NCBI GenBank assembly: GCA_015680685.1
Contig: MNCI01016190.1
Span: 1-27,190, forward strand
Length of the DNA stretch: 27,190 nucleotides
Direction: 5' to 3'
Source of the DNA: Gnetum montanum
Taxonomy: Eukaryota > Streptophyta > Gnetopsida > Gnetales > Gnetaceae
Part shown: piece after piece, positions 10,126 to 20,016 of the stretch
How the letters are laid out: each line of letters begins with the position of its first letter
How positions within the stretch are numbered: position 1 is the first letter of the stretch
Notes under the pieces: generated by a model
Told to the model about the DNA's origin: nothing
Seen by the model: the letters and a program-made list of their open reading frames with translations, nothing else
Databases searched by the model: none
Program-made: the position numbers and the translations under genes

Positions 10126-10570
10126 TAAATGTAAATGGGCATTGGATAACTAATTTATGTACTAATGAAATTGTAGAACGTAACAATCGTCATGGTAGTT
10201 TTAGGCCATAACAAGCTAGTGATATTTATGTTAACTTGTCATTTTGAATGAGTGTATCCAGTATTTTTGATTTTTAAATTTTTTGTGAACAATAAGTTTA
10301 CGAGGCTTTAAAATTTTATGGATTATATATATATTTTTATTGATTTTAACTTTTCATCCCTTCCTTTGCATAATAATAACTTTTTTTGGCCTCATCTCCA
10401 GAGGCTGGAATAATGAGGAATATAGGCCAACATAAAACAGAGATGACATAAATGAAAAAAAAATTTAAACATGGTAAAATTTAAATAAATAAATGAAAAA
10501 AAAGAAAGATAAGAGAAAATAAAATAGAATTTTTTGGGTTTAAAAGGGGTTTTTGAAGTGAAGGGAGGGA
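10126..10570. other. AT-rich stretch between pol start and antisense gene
   Basis: About 450 bp with A/T runs (10260-10345, 10450-10535) and one partial copy of the 'agttttaggccata' repeat word at 10196. No coding capacity is recognised on either strand. Confidence 0.5.
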
Positions 10571-11220
10571 TTTTTGTGCTAGCGTGAGCTATAGCGTTAG
10601 CGTCAGCTTGAGCAACGCAACCATGAAGGACAAGGACATAGGAAAGGCATGGCAAGACAAAGGGAAGAGGCAGGTGGATATGGCGTTTGTGGAGGAGAGT
10701 GAAGAGCTTCTCTAGCATCTCCCCAAAACTAGGATTCCAATGTTGGATGGGGCCTTGCACAGGTATATTTTTTTTCTCTTACTTTTCTCTGGCATTTGTG
10801 GACAACTTTAGCTAGGGTAGAATTTCTGTGGCTGCGATTTTGGGGCTGTTTCAGGATCTGGTTGTATTTGATTTTTGGGGCATCATGGTTTTCAGGCTTC
10901 TTTGGGCTTCTTGGGCTATAGGTTTTTTTCCTTTAAGCAACATCAATTTTTTCTTTTTTGTGTAGCACATGATTGCGTGACTACCAAGTCCTGGGCCATG
11001 TTGAATTTTTTATGCATAGTGTGACTGCTAGGTTGAGAAATGGCCAGCGTGAGCTTGGGCCAAGAAGGTTAGCATGAGTGGCATTATAGAGGGGGATTTC
11101 CAACATGACTACCAACGTTAATTTTTTTTGTGCACAAGAGAAAGGCTCCAGGGTAGCATGAGCACAAGACAAGGGTTCTAGGGTAGTGTGAGCTGCAAGG
11201 TTTCCTAACCTAGAATGTGA
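10571..11220. repeat. GCGTGAG-motif cluster around the antisense gene start
   Basis: Words of the type AGCGTGAGC, GCATGAG and GTGTGAGC recur at about 10581, 11046, 11073, 11156 and 11194. The same word fills the U3 blocks of both LTRs and the leader at 18070-18290. Variants differ mostly at the CpG (CG, CA or TG). They flank the first exon and lie within the first intron of the plus-strand gene. Confidence 0.55.
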
Positions 11221-13627
11221 GTTCTATGGGAGATAGGCATTGTGGGTTAGGTTTTCAGGCTTTTGGGGCTTCCTAGCAATGTGGAATTTTTTGGCTTTCT
11301 TGGGCATCCTGGGCTATAGGGTTTTTGGGCTTTCTTGAGCATCCTAGGCCATAGGGTTTTTGGGCTTTCTTGAGCATCCTGGGCTGTAGGGTTTTTGGGC
11401 TTTCTTGAGCGTCTTGGGCAGTAGGGTTTTTGGGCTTTCTTGAGCATCCTGGGTAGCGTGAGTGCCAAGAGAAGGAAAAGCCATCGTGAATGTAGGGGAA
11501 GGCTGGTTTTCTTATGTAGGGGAAAAGCAATGAGTGCTAAGTTCCTAGTAGTTGATGATGATAATCATTATATTTTGAGGGATTATTCACAACTGTCCCA
11601 TCCTTGGATTCGCCATTTGTTTTTGCACCACTAGATCCCAGGACCCATTGGAAGACATTGAGAAATTAGTATCAGTCACTACTAGGGATGTGGCTAGCCA
11701 TTCCCATCATTCCCATGATAGCTTGGGATTGGAACCGCCTAAGCTATGCACGTCTGTTAAAAGGGTTGAACATTTTATTGGTGAGATTGTTGGGAATTCT
11801 AAAGTGAAGGTGAAGAGGAAAGAACACCCAAGGGAGCCTGCTCCAGATGTGATGCCACCAAGAGCAAAGAAGATTCGGTTTGTACTGCTAGTGGAGGGTA
11901 AGTAGTTTATTTTATTGTGTTTTGGTTTTATATGTTATATGTACTATGTTATGCTAACTCTAAGATTATGGAATTATCAGAGGAAAGTACTGAGAGGGAG
12001 AGAGAGGTCATGGCCCCGATAGTTGAACCAGAAGTGACCATCACAGGACTTGAGGAGGAAGGAAAAGAAGGGGAAGAAGCAATCAAGGAACCTCCTGCTC
12101 CGTAAGAGGAAGATGTGACAAGCATCACGGGGACAAAGCTTGCAGAGGCCTTGGATGCACTTAGGCATTCAAGTGATGAAAGAGGTGTCTTCAATGGTTT
12201 CTTCAATGGATCTTTGTAGCTTGGTGATCTACCCAAGCTAAACAGCGAACGAATTTTTGGTATGTTCCTTTTAGCTTAATCCATATTCTGTGTCTTTTAA
12301 TTTTCATATGTTATTCTTAATTATCTTGATTATCTTTAGCATCAGAGGTAGATGCTGAGATTTCTAAGGCACATACATCCCAGGCAGCAATGTTAGGATT
12401 GCAGGTTCCAATTGAAGAGAACTCCCTTGCTTGTCCCACATCAATTGACCCACTAAGGCCATGGCTTGAAATGCCTAGCAAAATGGATTTTGTTAAGGGA
12501 ATTGTTAATGATGTGGTCGCTCACCTATGAGAAGCTCATCCAAAACTAGGTATGCTAAGTGTCTAGTTTTATTTGTGTTTCTTTGCATTCATTGTTGATT
12601 ATAGATGATTCACGTGTGTGGTACTTACAACTATAGGTGCTAAGCTCTAGTGGGATCCTTCTAAAGCCACTCATATTGATGCTCTACCTAAATTGCTAGG
12701 GAATATTGAGCAAGTCCCTAGGAATTTTTATGATGCAGTTTTCGATTGCGTTGTACAGAACACCAAATCACTTTGGACTTGTAGGCATTTAGTTGAGTAT
12801 CTATGGGACGAGGTCCACTCATTGAAGGAGGCACTAGAAAAGGAGAGAGAGGAGAAGAGGGATCTCCAATCTTGTTACGATTTTGCTGCTACTAGGCTAT
12901 CTGGAGATAACACTTGATGCACATCTGAAATCACCTATGCACGTTACTAGACAGTCTTGAATAAAAAAGTGTAGGTGACATGGGATTTAGCAAAACAAAG
13001 AGCATAGATGGATTTGCTGAACAGGAAGTGTCACGATTGGAAATCCTTTGCTGCCAAAGTACAAAAATGGGGCCAAGACCAAAAGGACTACAAGAATTAG
13101 TATAAGAAATGGTTAAAGAAGGAGTCAATTGAACATCATCGGATGGAGATGTTCATCGATGGGTTGGGCTTGTAGTTTGCTTATGATTGGTTCATCGAGT
13201 GCACCGAGGTGGAGGGATCTCCTGAGAGAACCATTACTACCACCTCTGAGGAGGCTTCAATAGGCATGTTCTCTCTTGAGCACCCTACATGGACCTCGAT
13301 GGACAAGGGGAAAGCCTTGGCTGGTATTGATCTTGGCCTGGAGGAGGATTGGGCAAATGTGCCCTAGGAGGAGATTCTATAGTGTTTGGAGGCCAACTTA
13401 GGGCCTTCCTCACTTGTGAGTGTTTTATTATTTATTTTTGCATGGTTTACTATTCTCATTATTAGTGTTACTGTCTTTCTTAGTTTTGCATTTATGATTT
13501 GCTTTACTACTCTTACCTATTTTTTTTGTTTTCTACCTTGTTATAGGGACATATTAATGATGGAGTTGGCACTAGTGGAGTGAGAGCAGATGATGAAGAG
13601 GATCTTGGGGACCAGCCTCCTTCATGA
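10623..13627 (+). pseudogene. Multi-exon antisense gene carried by the Tat-like element
   Basis: Function unknown. Proposed exon 1 is 10623-10762 (ATG, Lys/Asp-rich start, donor AG|GTATAT). Coding resumes by about 11,500, with a frame change near 11640, and becomes continuous from about 11648. Introns with GT..AG borders are 11898-11980, 12260-12339, 12550-12636 and 13416-13546. In all four the flanking exons join in one frame, and the last exon ends at TGA 13625-13627. The product has a basic segment (KVKVKRKEHP), an acidic Glu-rich segment (about 11990-12105), a central part with PLRPWLEMP, and a predicted coiled coil (about 12815-12880, LKEALEKEREEKRDL). Thirteen premature stops (10 TAG, 2 TGA, 1 TAA) interrupt it. 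Antisense ORFs are known in Tat-branch elements (for example maize Grande), usually near an element end rather than between protease and RT. A captured host gene is the alternative. Confidence 0.72.
11270..11455. repeat. 35-bp tandem repeat within the antisense gene's first intron
   Basis: About five copies of a unit with GGGCTTTCTTGAGCATCCTG followed by GGCTATAGGGTTTTT. The 'ggc-ttt' junction falls at 11295, 11330, 11365, 11400 and 11435, exactly 35 bp apart. Because 35 is not a multiple of three, the minus-strand Lys/Pro-rich frames it creates change frame at every copy and are not a protein. More decayed relatives of the unit occur at about 10850-10930 and 11255. Confidence 0.9.
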
Positions 13628-13979
13628 GCTTATTGTTAACCAAACTTTAGCCATTTAAATGTTTTGGATTTTTGGATGTTTGATGGAAATGTATGGTTGA
13701 CAAGTGTAATAATATGGATCTATTTATGGCATAATGTGTTGGAATTTTACTACCATGTTGACATATCATTTTTTTTGTTTTATGTGTTTTCTCTTTTTAT
13801 TTATTTTTTCAAGTATTATCGTGAACATATGCATGTAGCTAAATGTAAAATGGGGGAACAAAATGTAAATCACTTGTAAAAGAAGAAAGTAATGAGAAGG
13901 AATAGATCAAGACTACAACTTATATCATTTAAATGAATATTTGTCATAACGTAGTGAATGTTTGTAAACTTGCAACGTA
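13628..13979. other. AT-rich sequence downstream of the antisense gene
   Basis: Follows the antisense stop codon. T-rich (13765-13810), with one 71-codon plus-strand frame (13664-13879) of no recognised family. It may be the 3' untranslated region of the antisense gene. No clear polyadenylation signal was assigned. Confidence 0.4.
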
Positions 13980-14280
13980 TTGATCCCTAGTTTAAAGCCA
14001 TTTCAGGCTATGCACATCAGTTTAAAGTCATGGTGGACTATTGCATCTATTGTCAAAGAAAGAAGGATTACCAGTTTTATGCCATAGTGGGCCAAAAGAA
14101 ACAATAGTTTTAGGAAGCTTTTAAAAGGAACCAACCATTTCTAACCATGGCTAGTTTAACATCATTGCGGATGTTTGCTGGCAGTTTAACGTCATACTGG
14201 ACGATTGGTAGTTTAATGTCATTCCGGACAATTGGTAGTTTAACGTCATTCCGTACATTTAGTGATTCATTCTAGTTATT
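13980..14280. repeat. Short tandem repeats after protease, related to the 38-bp array
   Basis: Copies of AGTTTAA(C/A/T)GTCAT followed by TCCGGACAATTGGT or similar. The last three copies lie at about 14181, 14208 and 14236, with periods near 28 bp. Earlier copies (13990, 14020, 14074) are more diverged, for example 'cagtttaaagtcatggtggac'. The array at 6150-6430 contains the same words ('gctagtttatagtcatagcgga'). On the element strand this block directly follows the protease stop, just as the other array follows integrase. Confidence 0.8.
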
Positions 14281-15396
14281 GAGTTTCCTCTTAATCTTTT
14301 GTAGTTTAACATGAGGGGTAGGGCATGCAGGCATGATTTTGTACTCACCTTCCCCTTCACTAGTGATGTCAAATGGTAATTCCGACCAAGAGATGTCAGT
14401 GGGAATGACTCCTATGTTTGTGTTGTCTGGTGTTTCCTCAGTTTCAGTAGGGTTGTTAATTAATGTTGGGTTCATGTCTTGAAGTATGCTCATAGTTCCT
14501 TGCTTAGGCTCAACTAACTCCATTTCTGACTCTTGATCCACTCTAGGGTGTGAGGAAGTAAGCGATACTTCTGTATCCCCATGTATGATGATTTCACCAC
14601 ACTCATAAGGTAAGTGGATCTCCTGATGGATCGGTGAGGATACGGCTCTAAGTTGAGCTAGCCAAGGACATCCTAAAATCATATTAAACCCTAGAATTTT
14701 TTCAACCACTAAAAATTTAGCTGATGTGGGGAATTAGTCCCCAGCTATGAAATCCAAGGTAACCATACCTTTCACCCCAACATGGGAATCACTGAAGGAT
14801 TTTAGGAAAGAAGTTGTCATGGGTTGTATTTGTTTAGTAAGTCCCAGTTTTTTGATGATGGGAAAAGGTATTATGTTTTTTTCTACATCGTCATCGACAT
14901 GCATCCTACGTATCTTGAAATGATTGACCTGTATCATTATGAACATAGGGGTTGTGGTGACTTCTCCTGTTTTCTCATTTAGCTTAATGTCATTAGCATG
15001 AAACCCTAGGGATGTGGTCTTTGATTCCTAAGGTTGCAGGGATAATACTGCATAAATGGACGGTTCATCTACAAGAAGGTCCTTACTAATAGGAATTGGA
15101 GTTAACATACACATGATTGCTTCTTGATGTACAGTTGAAGTCATTACTAGATCATACAAGCTTAAAGAAGTATTCTTTTGTTTCAAGGCTTGTGTGACTT
15201 GAGTTAATTCACTTGCTAAATCTTTACTATTTGGGGCACCCTTATCTGCGGAGACTTGGTCCATTTGACCTAGCATTTGTATCTCCCATGGAGGGATTTT
15301 TGCATTGGTAATTGAGGATGTTGGATTTGGGACACAACTCATGACATTATCCTCATTTTGATGACTCGTACTAGGCTCATTAATGGATGGACACAT
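14272..15396 (-). pseudogene. Protease of the Tat-like element, with upstream linker
   Basis: Aspartic protease that would cut the Gag and Pol precursors. From 14946 it reads VNHFKIRRMHVDDDVEKNIIP, a Tat-type match where the active-site triad D-x-G reads D-D-D, so the Gly is lost. A TAG at about 14733 interrupts the frame. The second conserved block is MILGCPWLAQLRAV (about 14680-14640), followed by a Glu/Thr/Ser-rich tail ending with a basic stretch and a stop at 14272. The 15396-15028 segment is a polar linker without a recognised motif. It lies downstream of gag in the same orientation and was probably part of one gag-pro reading frame. Confidence 0.85.
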
Positions 15397-15738
15397 AGGA
15401 ACAAAATTTAGTGATGTGGGCTTTAGTGGTCCTAATTTGTGCTGATGGTTTTCTCTTTCTAGGTGCTCTCTTGTTAGCCTATCTACAAGACATTCTCGCA
15501 GAGGTCATGGAGGAACGAAGGTGGTTTGTGTGTCAGGGTGTTTTGGCACCTGGATCATGAAGGGAGTGGGTCAGTTTTCAAATGGTGTGGTTGTTGCTAC
15601 AACAGAATGAGGTACGTGGATGACAAATGGTTTTTGTGGTGTAGGGGATGTGCGTATGATGAAAGGGGTTTGAGGAGATGTTGGGGTAGGTGTGTTTTTC
15701 GATGGCTTGCAAATCACAAAAGGTTTTTGTGGGACGTC
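15397..15738 (-). pseudogene. Decayed gag-protease linker
   Basis: About 340 bp connecting the Gag zinc-knuckle region to the protease segment. The minus-strand translation has many stops and no conserved motif. A plus-strand open frame (15526-15966) overlaps the coding gag and is a shadow. Confidence 0.5.
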
Positions 15739-18036
15739 CTATCTGTTCTCCACATGGATAGTGTTAATCACATATGGTGCATCATTGGTATTGAGAGGGT
15801 CCTTGTAGACTCCCATGGGTTGGTTTTGGGGTCTTACTGGGTTTGCCTCATCAAATACTACTTCAACCCTATCAATCATGCGTTGTATATCTTGTTTCAA
15901 GGTGAAGCAGTAATCAGTCCCATGACCACACTGTTGGTGATATTCACAAAAACCTATCCAACCTAAAGCCTCTTGGAATGGGGGGGACTCATTAGCTATT
16001 GATAGAGCTGGGTTCTTGGCCAGTTCACAAAATCGATCATGTTTTTGAGAGGCTAAAGGAGACATTTGTTTATGTTGGATTAACCTAGCCTTTAGAAGTT
16101 GATCAAGCAATTATGAAGGCTTCATAGGCAAGGGTGTATAGTGAGTGGGGTCTTTTGTTTCAAATGTAAGAGCATGACTCATGTTGGTGTTTCTATTTGA
16201 TGAAGATTCAAGTGTAGGCATGGGTGTGTTTCTTTCATGGCCATTTGGGGTGGTGGTTTGTTTTTCCTTTTGTTCGGGATGGTTAGGTCGGGCTTTCTTT
16301 GCTACTACTGCTACCGTCATTTTGGATTTATCTTTCCTCATATGTTGGCTCCTAAAGGTCGAGCAAGCTAGGTCATTGCTTGTTTGTGCCACCTCCTCTA
16401 TGTCCTTAATTTGCATAAATGCTTAACTCAAGGTACAAGATTTCAAATAATAAAGTTTTGATTTAATAAATTCATTCACAGCTACCTTAAGAATGGTAAG
16501 TAGATATGTTTTAGGGATAGGCTCGTGAAGTTCATTCAAGGCTAAACTCCACCTTTGGATAAATTTCTATGTAGGCTCTAATGGTGCTTGTTTAATCTGA
16601 ATCAAGCTATCTAGTGTAGCTTCAGGATTTAGATTGTATTTGAAGCGAGTAACGAACTGATGTAACAAATTCTCCAGAGAGGATATGGAGTTACGGGGTA
16701 GAGTTCGGTAACAGTCTAAGGCTTTTCTAGTTAAGGACATAGCAAACACTCACAAAATTACATGAGGCCATGCTTGAAGCAATAGGCATTCTATTAGGAA
16801 TGTCACTAGGTGGGCGTTTGGGTCTCCCTCTCCATTGTACTTGGTTAGCTGCGGTAACAAGACTCCCTTTGGCAAGGTTAATGGTGGAACTGAGGAGTCG
16901 ATTGGATCATCTTGATAGAAGTCCAGTACTTTGACTTCCTTGGTGTTTATAGTCTCAAGGCATTTTAATTCTTCTGCTAGCGAGTGCATCATTTTCTTTG
17001 TGTCTACCCACTCTTGGGCGGTAGGTAGACCGATGGGTCGAGCAGATTGTGGTTGATAATAATTCAATTGTTGCATCATTTGTGTAAAGAGAGATTGTTG
17101 GACTGTCATTTGTTGCCATGGGATGACATTTGGGGCTAAGACTACAGGGTGTGATGTGCTATAGTGTGTAGAAAGGTTTTGCTATACAATTGGTGGAATC
17201 CACTGCCCAGCCCCAGGTTGTGAAGTGACACCTTGAACGTGTTGGGTTGAAGTAATCAATGGTGCTCAATGGATTTGCACTTGAGGTATGTAATGGATGG
17301 ACGTGGAAGATGGTATAACCGATGGCATCCCAATTACTTGAGGTTGAAAGGTCAATCTTGCATTAGTTTAGGGAGGTAGTTGTTGAGATTGCACTTGAAA
17401 AGGTATGATGGAAGTGGATGTATCAGATTGAATGTTAAACATAGAGAAGATTGGAATGGAAGTAGGTACTTCTTATCGGGAAATTGGTGCTCGAGTGTTC
17501 ACGGATGAAGGAGGAAGCACAAGTTCTTCCAGAAGAGGGTGGAATAATGAGTTTGTATGGGCATGGTGGCTGAAAGTATGGTACAAATCCCCATGTTTAG
17601 ATTGGGTTGCGAAGTCATCTTCGACATCTCCACTCTGAGGCTCTATTGGAGGTGGCTATAAGGCTTGACTTATTGCCATGAGAAGCTGGGATATGAGTCT
17701 ATGATGGTGTTTGAAAAGAGGGATTATATCAAATATTGAGGGGATAAAATCATGACCTCCTTTATAAATTAGTTCATAGTCTAACTTTGCTTCCTTCTCT
17801 ACACGATCGATAGGCAGGTTGGCTTGGATTTTGACACAGATGAAGTTATACTGTTTAGGTGTAAGAGTTGCATAAGTAGGATCTTTGCCCTGTAGCCTGA
17901 GTGACTGGTGCATAGGGCCTTGGGGGTTTATCTATTCAATAATAGTTATGGGTTTCCTAGTAGTTACAGGGTTCGAGGTTTCAACCCCAAAGTCAGAGAT
18001 TAGTAGTGTCACCAGGTTAATCTGGGAGGATTCCAT
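15739..18036 (-). pseudogene. gag of the Tat-like element
   Basis: Capsid/nucleocapsid precursor. I choose the ATG at 18036 (context CACTATGGAA): the frame runs on from there through MHQSLRLQGKDPTY and KQYNFICVKIQANL with one TAG. From 17109 come a Gln-rich helix, LPKGVLLPQLTKYNGEGDPNAHL and the retrotransposon-gag core (FAMSLTRKALDCYRTLP, SSLENLLHQFVTRFKYN, about 16750-16570). Near the end, CEYHQQCGHGTDYC (about 15948-15907) is the Cys-His-His-Cys knuckle typical of Tat-type Gag, followed by LKQDIQRMID. At least four stops break it. It lies 373 bases after the primer-binding site and continues towards protease. Confidence 0.87.
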
Positions 18037-18408
18037 AGTGAGTGTAAGTAAGCTGGGCTAGATGAGTTGAGCGTGAGCAACTGCAGCATGAGTTAATTGT
18101 AGCATGATCAAAAGATAGTGTCAGGTGACAGACAACGTGAGCCGACAAACAACGTGACCCTAACGGATAGCATGAGCTGACAGCATGATGCTGATGGATA
18201 GCGTGAGGTATCTAGTGGGGGATAGAGTGAGTAAGTCAAGCTGCGTAAGCTAGCTTGACGCGCTAGGTGAGTGGTGAGGGAAGCTTAATGTGAATGGTTG
18301 GTAGTGGTGGTGGAGCGTTACTTGGTAGACTATCAATAAAAAAGCTTGTTTAACTAGCATGTGTACGCAGTTTTGGGTTCTGATGGATGTACGAAGTTTT
18401 GCAGGTGG
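18037..18408 (-). other. 5' leader of the Tat-like element
   Basis: Noncoding leader between primer-binding site and gag. Its centre (18070-18290) is filled with variants of GCGTGAG/GCATGAG and GACAACGTGA, the same word family as the LTR blocks. An inverted pair 'caagctgcgtaagctagcttg' lies around 18238-18258. Confidence 0.6.
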
Positions 18409-18425
18409 CCCTCCTTCTAGCACCA
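18409..18425 (-). promoter_or_regulatory. Primer-binding site
   Basis: The minus strand reads TGGTGCTAGAAGGAGGG, starting six bases after the CA end of the 5' LTR. TGG pairs with the universal CCA end of a tRNA. I could not match the rest to a particular tRNA by eye. Confidence 0.65.
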
Positions 18426-18974
18426 ATTTACTGTATTGACCTAAATTGTTTGTGTAAAGCTGGAAGGGAAAATAAACATTGAAAGATCATTGGGCAAACA
18501 TAGCTGATCCTGCCTTCACCCGAGGGCAAGTTGGAAAAGAAAACGAAGGTAGTGTGCCTTGGATGGTTTGCATGCAAATCAACCAAGAACTTCTCTAAGC
18601 GCAAACTATGGCCTGGGCTGGGGTTATCGTAATTGATGTTTGAAACGTAAACAGTGCGTACAAAATGTAAATAGAAATGTATGTAGAACTGGTATTGTAA
18701 ACAAAATGTAGATTGAACATAAAATAGAGCAAACAATATAATGGATGGCAAAATTAACTGTATTGTATTGCTTAGAAAAGATGTGCATCAGTCAAAGAAT
18801 AGTTGCATGTGTAGATGGCAAGTCAAGCGCCAAGCCCCGGGGTGATGTGATGTGTTTCAGAAGTGCTTGGATTGAAGGAGTCAAGTGTTCCCGAGCGCCC
18901 AAGGATTTCTAGTATGAGTTTCCTAAGCTATCAACCTTCAAAATTGCCAACCTCGTTTATGTGAATTGACAGGG

Positions 18975-18983
18975 TATTTATAG
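18975..18983 (-). promoter_or_regulatory. TATA box of the Tat-like element
   Basis: Minus-strand CTATAAATA, kept in the other LTR at 3775-3783. It lies downstream of the GCGTGA-rich blocks and is followed by about 540 bases to the LTR end, a normal plan for U3-R-U5. Confidence 0.7.
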
Positions 18984-19386
18984 GGTTTGCCTAGATTCGG
19001 GCATGGAATTCATGGATGGGATCAATAGCTGAGAATTGAGAGGAAAACGGATCAAGTGACATGTGTCCGATGGATAGTTGTGTGTGGGAAAGCTACATTT
19101 TTGACTAGGTGTAATGTATCTTACAACATGCATCGGCTTACTCAAGCTAGCTTATGCTCATGGAGGCAGATACAATTTTGAGCGTAAGAGCTTGATAAGA
19201 TCACAAATGATCAAAATTTACAATGAAATGATAATGTACAACAAGAAGAATTGACTTCAGGCTCACTTGAAACTTCTTAATCTCTGATTTGATTGCTGTA
19301 GGATGTCGATCTGGGTGGCTTTGTGGCTGTTTGAGGCATCCAGGACCTTCAACATGAGTTGATTTTTCTTTGGTGTGTTCTCAACG

Positions 19387-20016
19387 TGCTCACGCTGCAC
19401 TCACACTGCCAGCGTGACCTCAGCGTGAGTGAGCTAGAATGACACATTTTTCATCAAATTTTGATTTTTGAAGCCTAGTTCTTGAGTGCAACTGCTGTCT
19501 GACTGTGTGGTTGACTTTAGGAATGATCTAAAAACCAAAAATTGAGCTTGATGTACCCTATTTTGTACCACTTTTGGCAGCTCATGCTAGACTCACACTG
19601 CTAGCGTGAGTGTAGCGTGACCACAACATGATCTGCAGAAATCTACAATTTTGAAACTGATAGAGGCTGGAACTTGAATCTTGTCGATGATGAACCCTAA
19701 AGATGACTTGCACGTTGGGAATCAGATCATTTTGATTCAATTTTTGGCTTTTGCAAGTTGCTCATGTTGCACTCACATTGTTAGCGTGACCTTAGCATGA
19801 GTGATAGCATGAGTGAGAAAATTTGCACCTTTTGACACTGAAATTTAAATCCCTAAATGCTGAAGCTTAGAGTTGACATTAGTGGCCCTTGAGGATGGCT
19901 TGCACCTTTGAAATCAAATAATTTTGACTCAGTTTTGAGGTTCCTAGAGTTGCTCACATTACTAACATGACCTTAGCGTGACCACATCATGAGTGCCCAG
20001 GACAAGCCAGCGTGAG
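19387..20016. repeat. Four ~190-bp internal repeats with GCGTGA clusters in the 5' LTR
   Basis: Blocks start near 19388, 19580, 19760 and 19952, with the same 192/180/192 spacing as in the other LTR. All lie 400-1040 bases upstream of the TATA box on the element strand, so they sit where enhancer repeats would be. Confidence 0.75.

Noticed and set aside
11247-11530. Lys/Pro-rich minus-strand proteins (KKAQKPY, RKPKNP repeats)
   Set aside because: They are frames through the 35-bp tandem repeat, which shifts frame at each copy, and they overlap the plus-strand gene region.
15526-15966. 146-codon plus-strand frame rich in Trp, Cys and Arg
   Set aside because: It is the reverse reading of the gag zinc-knuckle region on the minus strand.
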